Source: Symsagittifera roscoffensis (Eukaryota > Xenacoelomorpha > Acoela > Convolutidae). Taken from it: 64,000 nucleotides of DNA. Below, piece after piece: positions 35,191 to 49,100 of this stretch (position 1 is the first letter of the stretch; each line of letters starts with the position of its first letter). The stretch spans positions 51,514,233 to 51,578,232 of the forward strand of contig NC_087067.1 of NCBI RefSeq assembly GCF_963678635.1. Direction: 5' to 3'. The notes under the pieces were generated by a model that was not told where the DNA came from, made no database searches, and worked only from the letters and a program-made list of their open reading frames with translations. The position numbers and the translations under genes were made by a program.

Positions 35191-36598
35191 CCTTCAATAA
35201 AATTAAAGCAAAAGCAAGAGTGGCTTATGCAAATAGAGGATAAAATGGAAACCGCCAATATCGGTCACAAGGAATAATAGGAGGTTTGTTTTGGAAGAGA
35301 GTTTAGCTGCGGAAAATTAGGCGTGAACCCTTTTGGCATTTAACGAAGACATGTTTGCAGATTTGTCATTTGGAATGCATTTAGCAAACTGTGCTCTGCT
35401 TATTATAAACAAAAAATTTATCCTGTTTTAGAGTGCTTTTGCGGTGTAACTGTTTGATCATTTCATACCAATTATTCTTAAGACAAGCTTTCAAATACAA
35501 ACACTTCAGTCAGTCTAAGAAGATAATCCAAATTTAGACTGAAAAAGTGTCAAATTCATTTCAAGTCGAATTCGTGCCTTTTATATACCTATTCAATTTC
35601 TCAATCAATCATTTACAGTAACACACTAATTAAAACAGCCAAATCCGGAAATTTATTATGTTAAATTCATTCTTAAAAAATATTTTCAGAATATAAAAAC
35701 GTTTCAAGTTTAGTGATGAAAATTCCAATTACGTGTTTTCAAGCTCCACCTCTCAATCATCAATTTAAATTGAGGCATTCACAAATACACATGTCTTGTG
35801 GTAATACTCATTCACTTACGCTGGCTTCAAAATACACCGTTCCAACCTGAAATTTATTATCTACATTTTTCACAATTTTCTCTTTTTTGGAAAATTTATC
35901 CGGTCAAAGTGATAAGAGCATCCAGTTTATCAATTCGGATCAGGTGTATTCATTTGTATTTTATTCTGTATGCGACCAATTTCAGGTCAAAAAATCAATT
36001 CGTATATCCCATTAACAAATATAAAGTTCTATTTTTATAATAAAAAGTACGCACCATTAAAAACATCACAAAAATCAGGAATACTTCATCATGATTCATT
36101 TTGATGGCCAACTGTTTCAAAATTGGTTGCAGTTTATTTGAAAAATAGACTTCGCTCACCTCTTCTAAAAACGTTCAAAATAAAAATAGTTCGACTGTTG
36201 ACGCCTAGAGATATTTTGACAGATTATTTCATAGTATTACTTTTATTATTGATTCACTAAAAGGTTTCTTTTTACCTTGTTTTTCCCAAATCAAATTAAA
36301 ATCAGTGTTGTTTCGGTTTATGAAGAGAAATATGATTTCAAAACGTATCACTTCTAATTATTTACCAATTATTTATCACTTCCTTAAATTGATCTTTACT
36401 TGCAGCTAATTATGCCATTTAAAACAAATTGTAGTTAGCTAATTTATTCTTCAAAGCTAAAAAAAAATTACAAAGTGCTATAAAAAGAAACAGTTTTTCA
36501 AAAAAATTGGAAAAAAAGACACAACCCAAAAAGCAGTTAGATAATCTAGTGAAGCTAATTTTCAAAAAAAGACCAATTGTTTTATCGGAAAGAAAGAA

Positions 36599-37379
36599 AT
36601 GGGGTGGAAGAAAGTGGAGGTGGGGCTGAAGAGTGCCCCCCTGCAGAGGGGGGTGTACTTTGTGGGCATATCATGTGGGGGAGGAAGAGTGAGGGTGCTG
36701 TACATTGGCTCCACCCACACACAGAGTAACCTCAGGGCCACATTCCAACAGGTTAACTGTTTTGTCAACCAGCCAGTGGACTAACCCGCAGTTTAACTAT
36801 TTAAGCTTGAATGATTAGAGTTCACTTAATCATGATCCCATTCAGTGATGGCTATCTCGCAAGTGATCCTCTTGCTTAAAAAATGCCAAAACTTTGAAAT
36901 TTTTCATCGTAAGTCTCTCTGCTTAGCGAAGGAATTTCGTAGAAAATTCAATTATTTAGCGCTGTATCGCAGCTTTTATTTGGCAAAAGTCTGATTTTTT
37001 TTGCGTCGCAAGATTTTCTTAAATCATAAAAAATCTCCAAATCCAAAACTTTTAAATCAAGTTTCATTGCCAACGAAAGAGAACGAAACGTCGACTGAAA
37101 CGAATGAAAGAAGACATCAATGACAAAAATGTCTCGTTTCAGCTGTTCAGTATCGGAGGTCAAACCCAAATTGACCCCTGGGACACGGAGTTGCGCTCCT
37201 TCCTGATTGGTACATCCCGAAAACACCTCCTCATAGACTGGGTGCCACTCAAGTTCCCCCAGGATGTGGTGGGGGACTACGTGTTGGACACTGTGAAGAT
37301 GACAGGTTTACTGCCCAGATTCAATCCAAAGAGCGAATTCAGTTGGGCTAAAAAGGACCACCCCTTCCTGCAATATTGA
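36599..37379 (+). CDS. Small protein with GIY-YIG-like motifs, 129 aa
   Basis: Exon 1 (36599-36751) ends CAACAG|GTTAAC and exon 2 (37143-37379) follows TCTCGTTTCAG; both are phase 0. The exons are distinctly GC-richer than their surroundings. The protein has GVY at 18-20 and YIG at 35-37 (LYIGST), then NLRATF at 44-49. An Asp/Glu-containing helix (VGDYVLDTV) and LPRFN near the C-terminus follow. This order (GIY, YIG, Arg, acidic, Asn) is that of the GIY-YIG nuclease fold, with Asp where the metal-binding Glu is usual. The protein is about the size of a bare GIY-YIG domain, with no partner domain such as the RING of SLX1. The exon structure is well supported; the nuclease-fold assignment rests on short motifs. 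An additional 5' exon cannot be excluded. Confidence 0.62.
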
Positions 37380-37448
37380 ACACTACTCAATTTTTAAACT
37401 AACTATTAAAAAGTATCTTTCAAATACTAGCAATTCATTACATTCGAA

Positions 37449-37454
37449 AATAAA
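37449..37454 (+). terminator. Polyadenylation signal AATAAA of the GIY-YIG-like gene
   Basis: Canonical AATAAA 70 nt after the stop codon at 37379, in the expected orientation. Confidence 0.55.
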
Positions 37455-40400
37455 TCTATGACATACCTGTTTTATTAATTTAAATTTAAGTTGAAATTTT
37501 GAGGGAAAGGGCGCTGAATTGATCAAATTACAAATGGAGCCCGTATTATCTTTCGGTCAGCGCATCAGATAAGTCAAATTGTTGCAAAGGTGTTTGATGT
37601 AATGTGAACCAAAGGTTTTCGCGCAAGACTGGTTGCTTTTATTTTATAACGCTTAAAAAAATCGTCACTCTACTGAGCTCGAGCAAAACTTTTGGAGATT
37701 TCCTGAATTTTTTTTCCAAAAAAAATCATGACAAAAACATAAATTTTTTTTTGTTTTCTGCAAGTGGCATTAAGCGCGCCTGTCTGATACATATGAATAC
37801 CCACTAGGAGATCCGAACAGATATACGAAAAAAAAACTTTTTCAAATGTTTTTCAAACATTTAGTGCTTTATTTTTTAACAAAAGCTATGATGAGATGGC
37901 GAGGAGGAGGAGAAACCAAGCTTCAAAAACTTTAAAAAAGTGTCTGTATCAGAAAAAAAAAACTTTAGGAGGATAGCCGGTTATTGTGCAAGTAGCACAA
38001 AATGTTCGGACAATAGTCTTTAGAAAACTACAGTTTAGAACGTTTTTTTTTCCAAATTAGTGTATTTTTTCTGCTTGGTGTGATAAAATGACCTTAGGTA
38101 AAAATATAAAATAGGCATATTAGACAGTCATACTATTATAGGCAAATTGCACAAAAAAATTTATAGAAAGATGACTAGAAAAATTATTTAAAAAATTTCA
38201 AAAGCTTTTGCAGAAATTTTTTTAAATTTTTTGAAGTTTTTGGTTCCCAAAATGAAGCTAAAAAAACTCCCAAAAACTAGTTTTATTTGCTTAAAATTTA
38301 ATTTCAAGGTCTTCAATTAGGCATAACTCAGCTTGTACACCTGCTTGCTTGCTTGCTTTATTTGCTCGATTTATGACAAAAAAATAAAAAATTTCAAACG
38401 GGTCTTTCTCAACACTGGAAGAACTTTTTAGAACTGTTTTTAATGTGGTTCGAATCACAACTGAAAAAACTTGATTATAATATACCACTCAACCCATGCG
38501 ATCATTAATTGTGCTGCTTGATTTTGCGTGGAAAACAAAAAGCAAAAAAAAACAATTACTAAAACACACCCGAGTACAAAGTTTCTCCCCATTTTCAATG
38601 GTCGGAACAATAAACCAAATTTGAACAAATTCTTGAGAGATAATGAGGTTTTAATTCAGTATTTGGATATGCTTAATTATCTCTGCCTTCCTTTTAAGAA
38701 AGGGACGGAAATTGTTAAGAAGATTAAACCAGCGAACTTTCAGAATTGGCCATTCAGAATGCAGCGAAAATCAGATTTAAAAAAAGCGCTCTTGTAAAAA
38801 TTTGCTTCTTTGCTTAAAGGCGTGGAAATTCTTCAGTAGATTCCATAGCGGGGGAAATGTCAAGAATATCCCAGTGAGTTTTCTAAAATACACAGTTTGT
38901 TTCTATTTGTTCATTTACTGATAAAATTATATCACTGCAAGCATCTTACGTAGCCCAACAAAATTTAAGAAGGGCTTAACCTCCTAAATTGAACGCAAAA
39001 TTGTTTTCTTTTACTAAAAGTAAATGAGGTTTTGTATGATGAAAATGAAAAATTTTTAGCAAAAAAAAACAAAAAAAAATAATTATACAAAGCTGAAAGA
39101 AAGATACCCTTGTTAAAAATTGTTAGGCCACATAAGAGGCTTGCAGTGATATAATATTGTCATTAAAAGGACAAGTAGGTTTGGAGTAATTTTGACTGAC
39201 TTGTGGCAATGTATATGGTTTGGGTATATTTTTGGGGTGGATTTTTGGAACCGACTTTCGCAAAACAAATACAATGCACCATATTAATTCTGTTAAATTT
39301 TTAAACAAAATTGGTCTACATCGTTTTAGGTCTAAAATCAACCCAAGTTGAGAAAAACGCGTTTTCTCGTTTTTTTTTGAATTTTTTTTTCATTTTATCC
39401 GGATAAGTTAAACTCAGAGGCGACAAAAAGTTGCATTGATGAATGAACAAAAAACCAATAACTATGATTTACTTTTTAAATTAGTAAATGGAAGACACAT
39501 AAATACCGAACACAATTACTCGATTTTTCAGAAGTCCTGACAAATTAGTTAAGAAACACAATAATTGTGATCTGAAAAAAAAAACTGAAAACAATTCTAA
39601 AAGAACACAACGCTACTGACAATGAGAAATTTTGCAAACCTTTCGAAAACCAATTCCAAGACATTTAAAAAAAACTAAAAATTTATTTTTTGTGAAATCC
39701 AAATAAAAAAAAGATAAAAAAAGAATGGAACACAAACAAGAACTATACACTGTTTACGTATGAAAACTGAAATGATTTTGAACAACTAAGAATCCATAAA
39801 AACGCTGATTTTCCTTTTTAAACAATCCAATCAGAGAAGACTAACCAATTGAATGAAAAAAATTGGTTTACCAAAAAATCAAACAAAAAAAACCAAAAAA
39901 TAAAAAATCACAAGCCATCGAACTAACTTCAGAAAATTGTAGCCCAAAAACAGATCAAAAGTAGCTTAACGTGAGAAAAATCCAATACAATTTTTAATTA
40001 GTGAACAAAAAAAAGAAAAAAAAGATAAACTCGTCCAGCACTTCTGAACAAAATTATAGAAAAATTTGATATTGAAAATTTCTGATTTGATAACACTTCA
40101 AGCTTGCTGTGTTCCCGTTTTCAACATCCTAACACAATGAAACTACGCAAAACTGAATGAACAAAAAATAAGCAGGCAGCAACTCAAATTGACTTTGAAA
40201 AACAATAAACTTGACTAGCAATTTTGTTATAAATTCTCAAAAATTTTGAAGTTAATTACTCCTGAATTGAAGGCAATTCAAGCTTGATTGGTTCGCCTTT
40301 TTTAAATTGAAACAATTAGTTTTCAAAACAAAATAGGCTGAAAAGCATTGTGAACATATTTTGAATTGATGAAGAAAAACTTAACAGAAAAATAAACAGC

Positions 40401-43195
40401 AAATTGCGAAAGCTCATAAACAGAATTACCTACGCCAGAAAAAATTTGATCAATATAGCTGATTGAACAAACAAAAGCATAAAAAATAAAAAACAAAGTT
40501 ATTTTGCAGACTGAAAAAAAAAAAAAATAAATTATTAAGGTTTTTGAAAAAAATTGAAAAAAAATTTCGAAAAACAATTCGAAAATATGTTTTTGTTTTC
40601 ATTTTTGAAATTTTTACTTTTATTATAAAAGGTCGTCAGAACTGATTTAGAGTTGTCCATTTTGAAAGACTGCAATCATTTCTGTAAAACAAAAAGTAAT
40701 TGAAAAAAATCATTCGGGAAATGAGCCGGCGGAATTAAAAACGACACTCAAGTGCCGAATTGGGACAAAAATTAACATTAAAGCTATTAAAAATAACAAT
40801 CATAGAAGTCCGATACCTAATCTAACATGCACAAACTACATTTACCTCTACAGTGAAACGGAAGTCAAAGTATTTCTCAAGGAAGTCAAAAAATTTTCCT
40901 ACAAACTATCAGCATTGTAAAAAATGACTCTTTCTAATACCAACAAAACACAGAAAGTTAAAGGCGTATAACTTGTCTAAATTTGAAATTTTGAGCATTA
41001 TTGACAATAATTTTTTTTCTGGCAATTGCCTCGCCAAATCTGAATTTAAGGGTTCAATCGAAAGAAAAAGAGCAGACAATTTGTCTTCATAAGCAGCTAC
41101 GCACTTAATACTTGCAGAAAATTGGTTTCGAATTGACTTTTTTTTGAAAATTTGACCATATTGAAACCAGTTTTCTACAAATGGTAAGTGAGTAGCTGCT
41201 TCTGCAGACAACACTTCTGCTACTTTTCTTCCGTTTGAACACTCGATTTCAGCTTTGGCAGGGTAATTGCCAGAAAATTCTCCATGGTCAAAAAAGTCAA
41301 AATTCCATATTTAGACAAATGGCTGCAACTTTTTCTACAAAACAAAAGCTTAGCCGTTTTTTTATGCAACGAGGATTCCCAGCACCTTTTTTTACGATTC
41401 AACAAATGGTTGCTAGAGTTGAACGCCCGAATTTTTGCGGGTTAGTTTTATAGAACAAATGCGGAGGAAATCCTATAACATGCTCTTTTGACTAATCTTT
41501 AACCTCAAATTGATGTCGCGATTGGAAAAAAATGGTAGGAAACCCTCTACTTATGAAATAAAAAGCCAACTGAACTTTAAAAAAAAAACAATCCAAACCG
41601 CGAAAAATCAAATTTGAGCGTAAATGCAGTTTAAATTTTCCTAAAAAATCATCGTGACCTATATGAAAAATCATTACCACCGTTAACACTCAGAAAACAA
41701 TGAGATTGCAATTTGACAAAAATTTAAGCGTGACCAACAGCTTTCGAAGTGTTCATTGAAAATAAACACTATCAATCTAAGTAAGTGTTTCGTATTAGCT
41801 GATTGAAAATTTTTATTTTGCTTGACTGCGAGCAAATTCACGATCAAAATTTTATTTAACAAACATCCGAACTCCAAGAAACCGAAATCAATTAAATGAC
41901 AACTTTTGAGAAATCGGCAGTTAATAGTTCTGAATTTCAAGAATCTTTGAATTATTATTTTTTTTCAAATTATTAACCAATCAGATGAAACTGGTTCAAT
42001 AGATATTTTTTTTGTTACAAAGAGGATTCTGAAAACTAAAATTCACTTCAGAAACCAAAAAGCATTCGTTTTTTTTTTGCTTTATTAGCGTTTTTGTAAT
42101 TGAGACCGGAATTTCCCTTTCTTCAAGCAAATGAATTTGATCCGAACTTGAAACAAATCAAAGGTCAAACCGCGAAAAATCAAATAAGAGTGATTAAATT
42201 CGTTCACCAACAATTAAACTCGTTCAAAATAAAAATCCTTCAAACCGATATTTTTGTTCATCAAACCTCTAAAACTAACTTTATTCTCAAAAATTAATGC
42301 TGATTACTAGATATAAACCACAAGCATAAACGTTTACACATTAGCTTAAAGTTGATTATTCTACAGCATCTAAGAAAGGCATGTTTCGTCATAATAACTG
42401 AAAACCTATTTGGAACGAAAAAACATAGTTATCTGACAGTTGGAAAAGTGTAATGAACGCAAGGAAACTGAAAAAAAATGACTTGTTTTTTTTTTTTCAA
42501 AAACCAACTTTTGAATTTCGAAGAAAAAATAGATGGCCCAAAAGCTCTTTGAATTTGTATAACAATTTATGATAAGCATTTTTTGTTAAAATTAACCCAA
42601 TTTGGGAAAACTGGATCAATATGCAAAACTTTTAGTTCGCTGGGAAATCTGATAATTAATTTCCATTTGCGAAATTAGAAGTCGATCACGTTTTTCATGA
42701 CCTTCACACTTTTCCTGTTCGATAATCAAATTCTTGAATTCAGCAGAGGAAATGAAGGACCTTTTTCATTTTAGCAGAGGAAATGAACTGAACTTGAAAA
42801 GAAATTAAGAGTCACACCGCGAAAAAATCAAATTTGAGCGTGAACAAGACTTCGAAAAAAAAACATTACGACCCACATCAGAATATTCAATAAGTTCATC
42901 GACTCTTAAGCAAAGAATTCAATGAAGCACATCCATTCAAGGAGTTTTTTGCAACCTATGACCATATTCTGGGCTCATTTATCTCACTTTTTAAAAATAC
43001 TTAAGCCTTTACTTACAGAACAAAAGTCAAAAAATTGAATTTCGACGCATAACATAAAATGAAGACTACAAATTAAGGATAAATTACCACTCTACAGCAT
43101 CAACAGCATTATTTGATAATAGTCGAGAAGATGTTAAGATTCTAGAAATGAGAAAAACAAGAGTATCGAAAAGAAGAGCTAAGTTTGTTGTGATA
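37455..43195. other. AT-rich, repeat-filled interval between the GIY-YIG-like gene and the RBM25 3' end
   Basis: No gene is seen. 38290-38620 looks like a diverged third copy of part of repeat A (TTTCTCAACACTGG, GGTTCGAAT, CTTGATTTTGCGTGGAAAA and AATGGTCGGA in the same order as at 13930-14115), with a short GCTT run at 38341-38358. 39400-40600 is extremely A/T-rich. 41480-41690 and 42430-42880 hold members of the repeat family that also occupies RBM25 introns. Confidence 0.45.
42430..42880. repeat. Member of the RBM25-intron repeat family
   Basis: Shares an ordered set of blocks with 45225-45620 and 49535-49930: AGTTGGAAAA, ATAGATGGC/TTAAAGCTTTGAATT, ACAATTTATGAT, TGGGAAA, TTAGAAGTCAATCACG-like and ACCGCGAAAAA. 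Confidence 0.75.
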
Positions 43196-46100
43196 TTATT
43201 TGATGTCGGAGAGGCCTTGTTTCTTCGCTTCTGTCTCGTAAATGAGCAATCGCCACAGTTTCACCACAAACACTTTGGCCTCGTCGTCCAACACCTACAA
43301 AGGCAATTACTTAATTAAACATATCGATATATCAGGTCATTGACCTGATCTAAACAGATTCAGTGATTCATGTTCCAAGCAATGGCGGATTGAAAAATGA
43401 CGTTTCTCTCACGCCAGGAATTCGACCCCCAGTCCACTGAAGTGTCCCTCATTTGGTTCTAATTTACAGCACCAATTGTCGGTCGACCAACCATTTGAAA
43501 CCCACCAACATACTCTAAATTTGAAGTGCCGAGCGCCGAAAAGACGTAATTTCTTGATCAAATTTTTGGCCCTTTTTCGGAAAAGGTCGGCTGCGGCGTA
43601 GAATATATATTTTTTTGTCTAACTAGGTTATTATTCACAGTATTTTGGAATATTTCGTATAGTCACAGTCACTTTGGTCGACTTTGAAATCATCCCCCCC
43701 CCCCCCCCCCCCCCTAGAGAAAATTCTAGATCTGCCCCTGACTCGCAGAAGAAAAGTAACTCCCCAGGTTAAGCAATCATTTAAAAATTATTAGTCCGTG
43801 ATCATGTGTTGTATTATTAAATAATATGATTTATTTAAAAACAGCAGTTTATGCTCCACGATATCTTGTATGTCCTTATGAAGCCAGAAAAAACAACAAG
43901 TTCAAGTACTAGACTGACTAACCATCTGTACATCACTGAGTAGTACGTTCGGGTCTCCCTTGGCCTTGACCTTTCCACAGATGAACTCTACCAGGGTGGG
44001 CTCCTCGTCTCCTATATACTCCTTGATCTTCTTGTTCACCCACGGTTGGATTCTCTTCTCCATCAACAGCTACAACAATACGTAGATTTGGAAAATGTAT
44101 TATCAAACACTTATAATATAAATGTATTATCAAACACTATAGAAAACATTTCAGTGTTCTTTGAATTTAAAGATCAAACTTTGATTGAAACTTTTTGATA
44201 AAAATAAATCATATAATAAAATCATCTTCGCTGTAGTGATTCATCGGATGATTTTATCGCAATTCATTGAAATCACTCGAGAACGCATCGAAAAGGCCTT
44301 TCTGCCTGTCGAGTGATGACTCTTAAAGCATTCTTCACGCGTTCGGTTTTAAACACAATATCGTTAGAAAAAAAACAGATTTGTCAAACTGTCAGATTTT
44401 TTTTTCCTTTGATTTTTAACTTTCCCGTTTCTTCCATTGATTTTTTGTATCACAAAAATGCTTCTAATAATTCTCTATTATCTGAAACATAAAATTCCCT
44501 CTTGGTTTCAAGATGAAAATTTCTTTCACTAAAGATTTATCCTACTGTACTAATTTATTAGAAAGCTTACTTACTGTTTGTGAGCATGCTTTTGTTGTTT
44601 ACCTTGCTTGTGAATTTAACGTCTTAAGTTTCCCATTACGACTCAAATCTATTTCAGTATCTGTTATTCTCATATTAAATTTTTCCACGGTTGTTTTCTT
44701 CTAAGTAATTTAGCTAACAATTTTGTGAGATCGTACAAATGCCTTTCTTTCACAGTAAATGACTTATTTCGATCTCATAGGCCACGCACGTACACTCACG
44801 TTTTTTTTAGAAAACGGTATTCTAATTTATTCTCATAGTATCTATGTTTATTCTTATAGTATTCTCCTGTATTTATCAAACAGGAACTCTAGGCAAACTT
44901 GCCACGTATTTGAAACTCAAATTAGCGACTGAATAAAACTTAAGAAGCAGAAACAAGGCCGACAATCTTTGAGCAGACAGCAGTTAAGCCGAAAAAACTG
45001 ATGATTTTGTAAAAACCTTTTAAAAATTTCAAGTCCCTCAGAAACTACCCTGTAGTCCTAGTAACCACCCTGCAGTGAAAATTGAATTTTCATGAAACTC
45101 AAAAGCATGTCAGCATCATAAGTGATTCAACTGATTTTGTTCAACTAGTTGTTAAACCGAAAAAAGTTCTACATTCTGATTCGATAACGCTTGCTAATCG
45201 CAAGCTTGAACATAGCGAACATACAGTTGGAAAAAAGTCAATTAATTTAAGTTAGTAGAAAAAAATACTGACTTGTGTTCATTGAAAAACCTCAACTTTC
45301 GAAACCTCAAAATGGATGGCCTTAAAGCTTTGAATTTCTAGAACAATTTATGATGGATTTTTTTTGAAATTTTTGTTTATTTTGCTGGGAAACCTAACAA
45401 TTACATTCCATTTTCATAACAAGAAGTCAATCACGTTTTTAGTGACCTTTATTCTTTTGCAGCTCAACAGTTCTTTAACAAAAGACATGAACTGAATTTA
45501 AAAAGAAATAAAAAGTCAAACCGCGAAAAAGTACATTTGAGCCTGAACAAACTTAAGATTTTTCATAAGACTTCTTCCAGGAAAACTCAACACAACGTGT
45601 TTTCGCTACGTGCATTGACACAGATTTTTTTTAAATGGTGATTGTGTTTTTAAAAACCATTTGGCCCTTTGAACCCGGGAAACTAGCATCTCAACGTTTG
45701 TACTTACTTGGTCTACATTTTTGGTCTACATTTCAATGGGTACAAGTTAACTACTGGGGTTCTTACCTCATCCACTTTGTCCCAGTCGACTGGGTAGCTG
45801 AACAGTTCGGATCTGTCTGTGGGGATCTTGGAGATCAAGTCTTTCACCTTCTGCTGCTTCTCTTCCGGTGTCAGCAGAGGCTGTAAAATCAAAAGAGAAA
45901 ATTATCCATCTGGATTTAAATATCTAGTCGCCTACTTCAGCAGCAACAGAAACGGATGCTCAGACATCGAAGACCACCATTCAAAATGCGACAAACAAAA
46001 TCTCGCAATGACCATGAAAACACCTGATTTATTATTGCCGGTCTAGGGAAAATAATTTAATTCCCCTGCAAAACATGCTTTAAAAATCTTTGAATTGTCA

Positions 46101-49100
46101 TGTAATACCTTTGCTGAAGGTGCAGGTGGCATCTCAGCATCTGTCGGTATCAGTTTCTTCTTCTTAGGCACATCATCATTGTCATCATCGTCCTCTCCGA
46201 ACACAGAGGCAGTGACTAGTTTCTTCTTGCCACTTCTACTCTGCTGCTTACCCACTGATGTCTGCAGCTGGGCTGAGAATCCAGTTGAGGTGGCAGCGGA
46301 GGAGTTCTGCTGGTGGGCTACTGAGGGCGAGTTGGACCCCCCTGAGTGGGGGTGGTGTCCTGGCGAGTCATAGTTGGACACCAGTTGTTGATTGCTGGGC
46401 AGGTGGTCTCCTCCATTCATTGCTGTAACCATTGAAAACATCAAAACTTCCGCACAAAATGGACACGAACATCAGCATAATTTCCAATATTCACAAAAAC
46501 TTCTTAGTAAAAATAATAACAATAATAATCATAAAATAATCAACCCATTTTCGAGCATTTCTTCAGTTAGTACACTTCGGTGGACGTCAAAAGGCAGTGT
46601 GCCTGTCCAGTACGACTCAGTTATTCATTTTCCTTTCTAATGGTGAGCAGAGTCCCTTTAGCAACTGGTCTGATGCCAAACCAGTTGAATATAAACTACG
46701 GCTTCAAAAACACGCAAATTTTCGAAAAGAAAGAACCGTCCCAAAATCTTTAAGGCCTTCAGAACAAAACTCTTCGAACAAAGTAAGCAAAGCGCCAATT
46801 GTTTCAATCCTTTTCACACAAGTATTGATATTCACTTGAGAGTTAAAAGCAAAAAGGGGTATTACTGCGGAAAAACAATGCGACTAACGGTGTCTGTTTG
46901 TTTGTTCTTGAGTGTGGCTGTGGTGACTTGGAGGTACTGCTGCATTGGACTTCTTCCCCAATTCAAACGACATCTTTTTCTCAAACATCGGCTGCTGCTG
47001 CTGATACTGCTGGGATGCACTGGCGGGCGAGTGATTTTGAGGAGTGTTCTCGTGTTGGTTCTGACAACAGAAATGACTCAACTCAAAGTGAGGAACCAGA
47101 CAGCCAACAAAGAACTACTTCATCACTCATAACAATTTTCCATTGTTTTGCTGATAATGCTTCTTTTTAGTGATAAATAATGAAAAAAAAGTTAGTAAAA
47201 AGCAAACCGATCTGTATCCAAACTGTTTCAACTGTATCCAAAAATCGAGCTTCGTAAGATAATGAAGAATGAACTACTACATCAGTTTATTATATTTTTG
47301 ATTAAAAAATTAGTAAGAACCAGAAACAGGGACGTATTAAGGTGGGAGGGGGGGGGGGAGAAACGCAGTCTTATCCCCTCTCTCAGAGTTTCAACCACAC
47401 ACACAGAGCCCCCTTTGATAGTATTTTAGGAACCCCCACCTCACACGATCATAAATTTTTTGGTGTAACGAGTGATTTTACAAGGTTGGTTATGAAAACC
47501 AAATATATATTTATCATGGCCTAATTAGTTTGCATTTCAATTTTCATAGCAAGGGGGCCTAAAAATAGCAAGGGGCCTAAAAATTTGGTGAAAATGGGGT
47601 CTTTATAGTGATTTGGAAGAGCTCTGAAAATCAATTTGGTTGACCAAAACTTTTGAAAACCCACCCCCACTTCAGTAATATCATAGGTCCGCCCCTGATC
47701 AGTAATCTTAAACAATATCAGGAAGAAAAGAGATGTTCAAACCAAACCACTCACCCAAGATGAGACTCCGTTCTGTTTGGATCCCCTGCTCATTGCAGTC
47801 TCATACTTCCTAGCCTCCTCCTCTTCCTCTTCCTCCTCGTTGTCCGGATGGTCACTCACACTACCCACATTACTCTCATTGCTGCCATCATTGTATGACT
47901 CCCCGTCCACTTCCCCCACACGCCTCTCGGCCCCTGTCTCTGCCCCTGCCCCTGCCCCTCCTCCTTCCGATCCATTCTCGTTGCCCCCAAACATGTCTGT
48001 CATGGCTGGGTGGGGTATCCTCTTTCCAGGGGACACCTGTTGACCTGATTCTAGTCTCTTGTTCATCGCTTTGAACGGATTGGAAGACTCAACATGACCT
48101 ACAAGAACACATTCACATTATGCTCCAAAAAGATAGGACCTACATGTTGTTGTTGTTGTTTGCCCAATAGGACATCCATTGTACCCGATAAGTGTTTTAG
48201 TCCATCTGATGATATCATCGATTTCAAAATATCACAATCTTGACATATTGAAAGAACTTACCAAACGTCACAATTTACACTGAAACCCCAAATGTACAAA
48301 ATTCTCTTTAAAAAACAGCCAAAATCACGCATTTTTAAAAAATGCTAGGAGATAAAAACAACATTTAGAGAGACGAGGTAGGGTCAAAACTACACAACCT
48401 GAAACGATCTAAAAGTTACTCTTTTTACCATCTCATCCCATCTTTCCAGAGCCTTCGAAACAAAAAGGTGCGAGAATCCATTCGTTTAAAATTACTTCAA
48501 AGACTCCAATAAGGCAAACAATCTAGCAAGATCAACAACATATCATAATCAAAAACTAAGTCTTACCTTTCTTCTTTTTCTTTTCCTTCAGCTCCCGTTC
48601 ACGCTCCTTGAGGGGTTTGTTCATGTTCTCCTCAAACTCCTTCACGATCTTGGCCACTTCGCCCTCCGGGTCCGGGTTGTTTTCCTGCTTCAGTCGCTGC
48701 AGGATCTCATCCAACTCCTCCTTCTCCTTCAGTCTGTCTTTCTCGTCCACTTCCTTCTCCTTCTCTCTGTCTCGCAGACGACGCGAGAGGGCGGTGGATC
48801 TGAAGCAAGCGAACTCTATCTTTATACACTAGATACAGTCAGATTTTAATTCGGAACTATTCGCAAAGAACATATTGACAGCAAAAAAAGCAAATTTCTA
48901 TTGTTTTAAATAATTCTGAGAAAGTATCAAATAGTATGCAAAACCGATAAAGTAGACTCAAATTTTATGTTTATTTCGGCCCATATTTATTGACATTTCA
49001 AATAATTTTCAAATTAAAAAAAATGCTGTAGTCTTTGAAAAAGTAATTGTCTTACGTGTAGAATCTGGGGTCATCTCTTTGGTCATCGTACTCCTCCAGG

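Larger units (their letters stand above)
30686..36598. other. Intergenic, AT-rich, several dispersed repeats
   Basis: No gene is supported. 32000-33900 is a patchwork of degenerate repeats (variants of TTAATCTCAG followed by TGACT/GTATTTT recur near 32205, 32335, 33415 and 33660). 33950-34340 is a dispersed repeat shared with 62570-63000. 34565-35190 matches 27436-28270 and contains a strong inverted repeat. Short frames at 30980-31312 and 35798-36040 show no recognisable domain. Confidence 0.45.
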
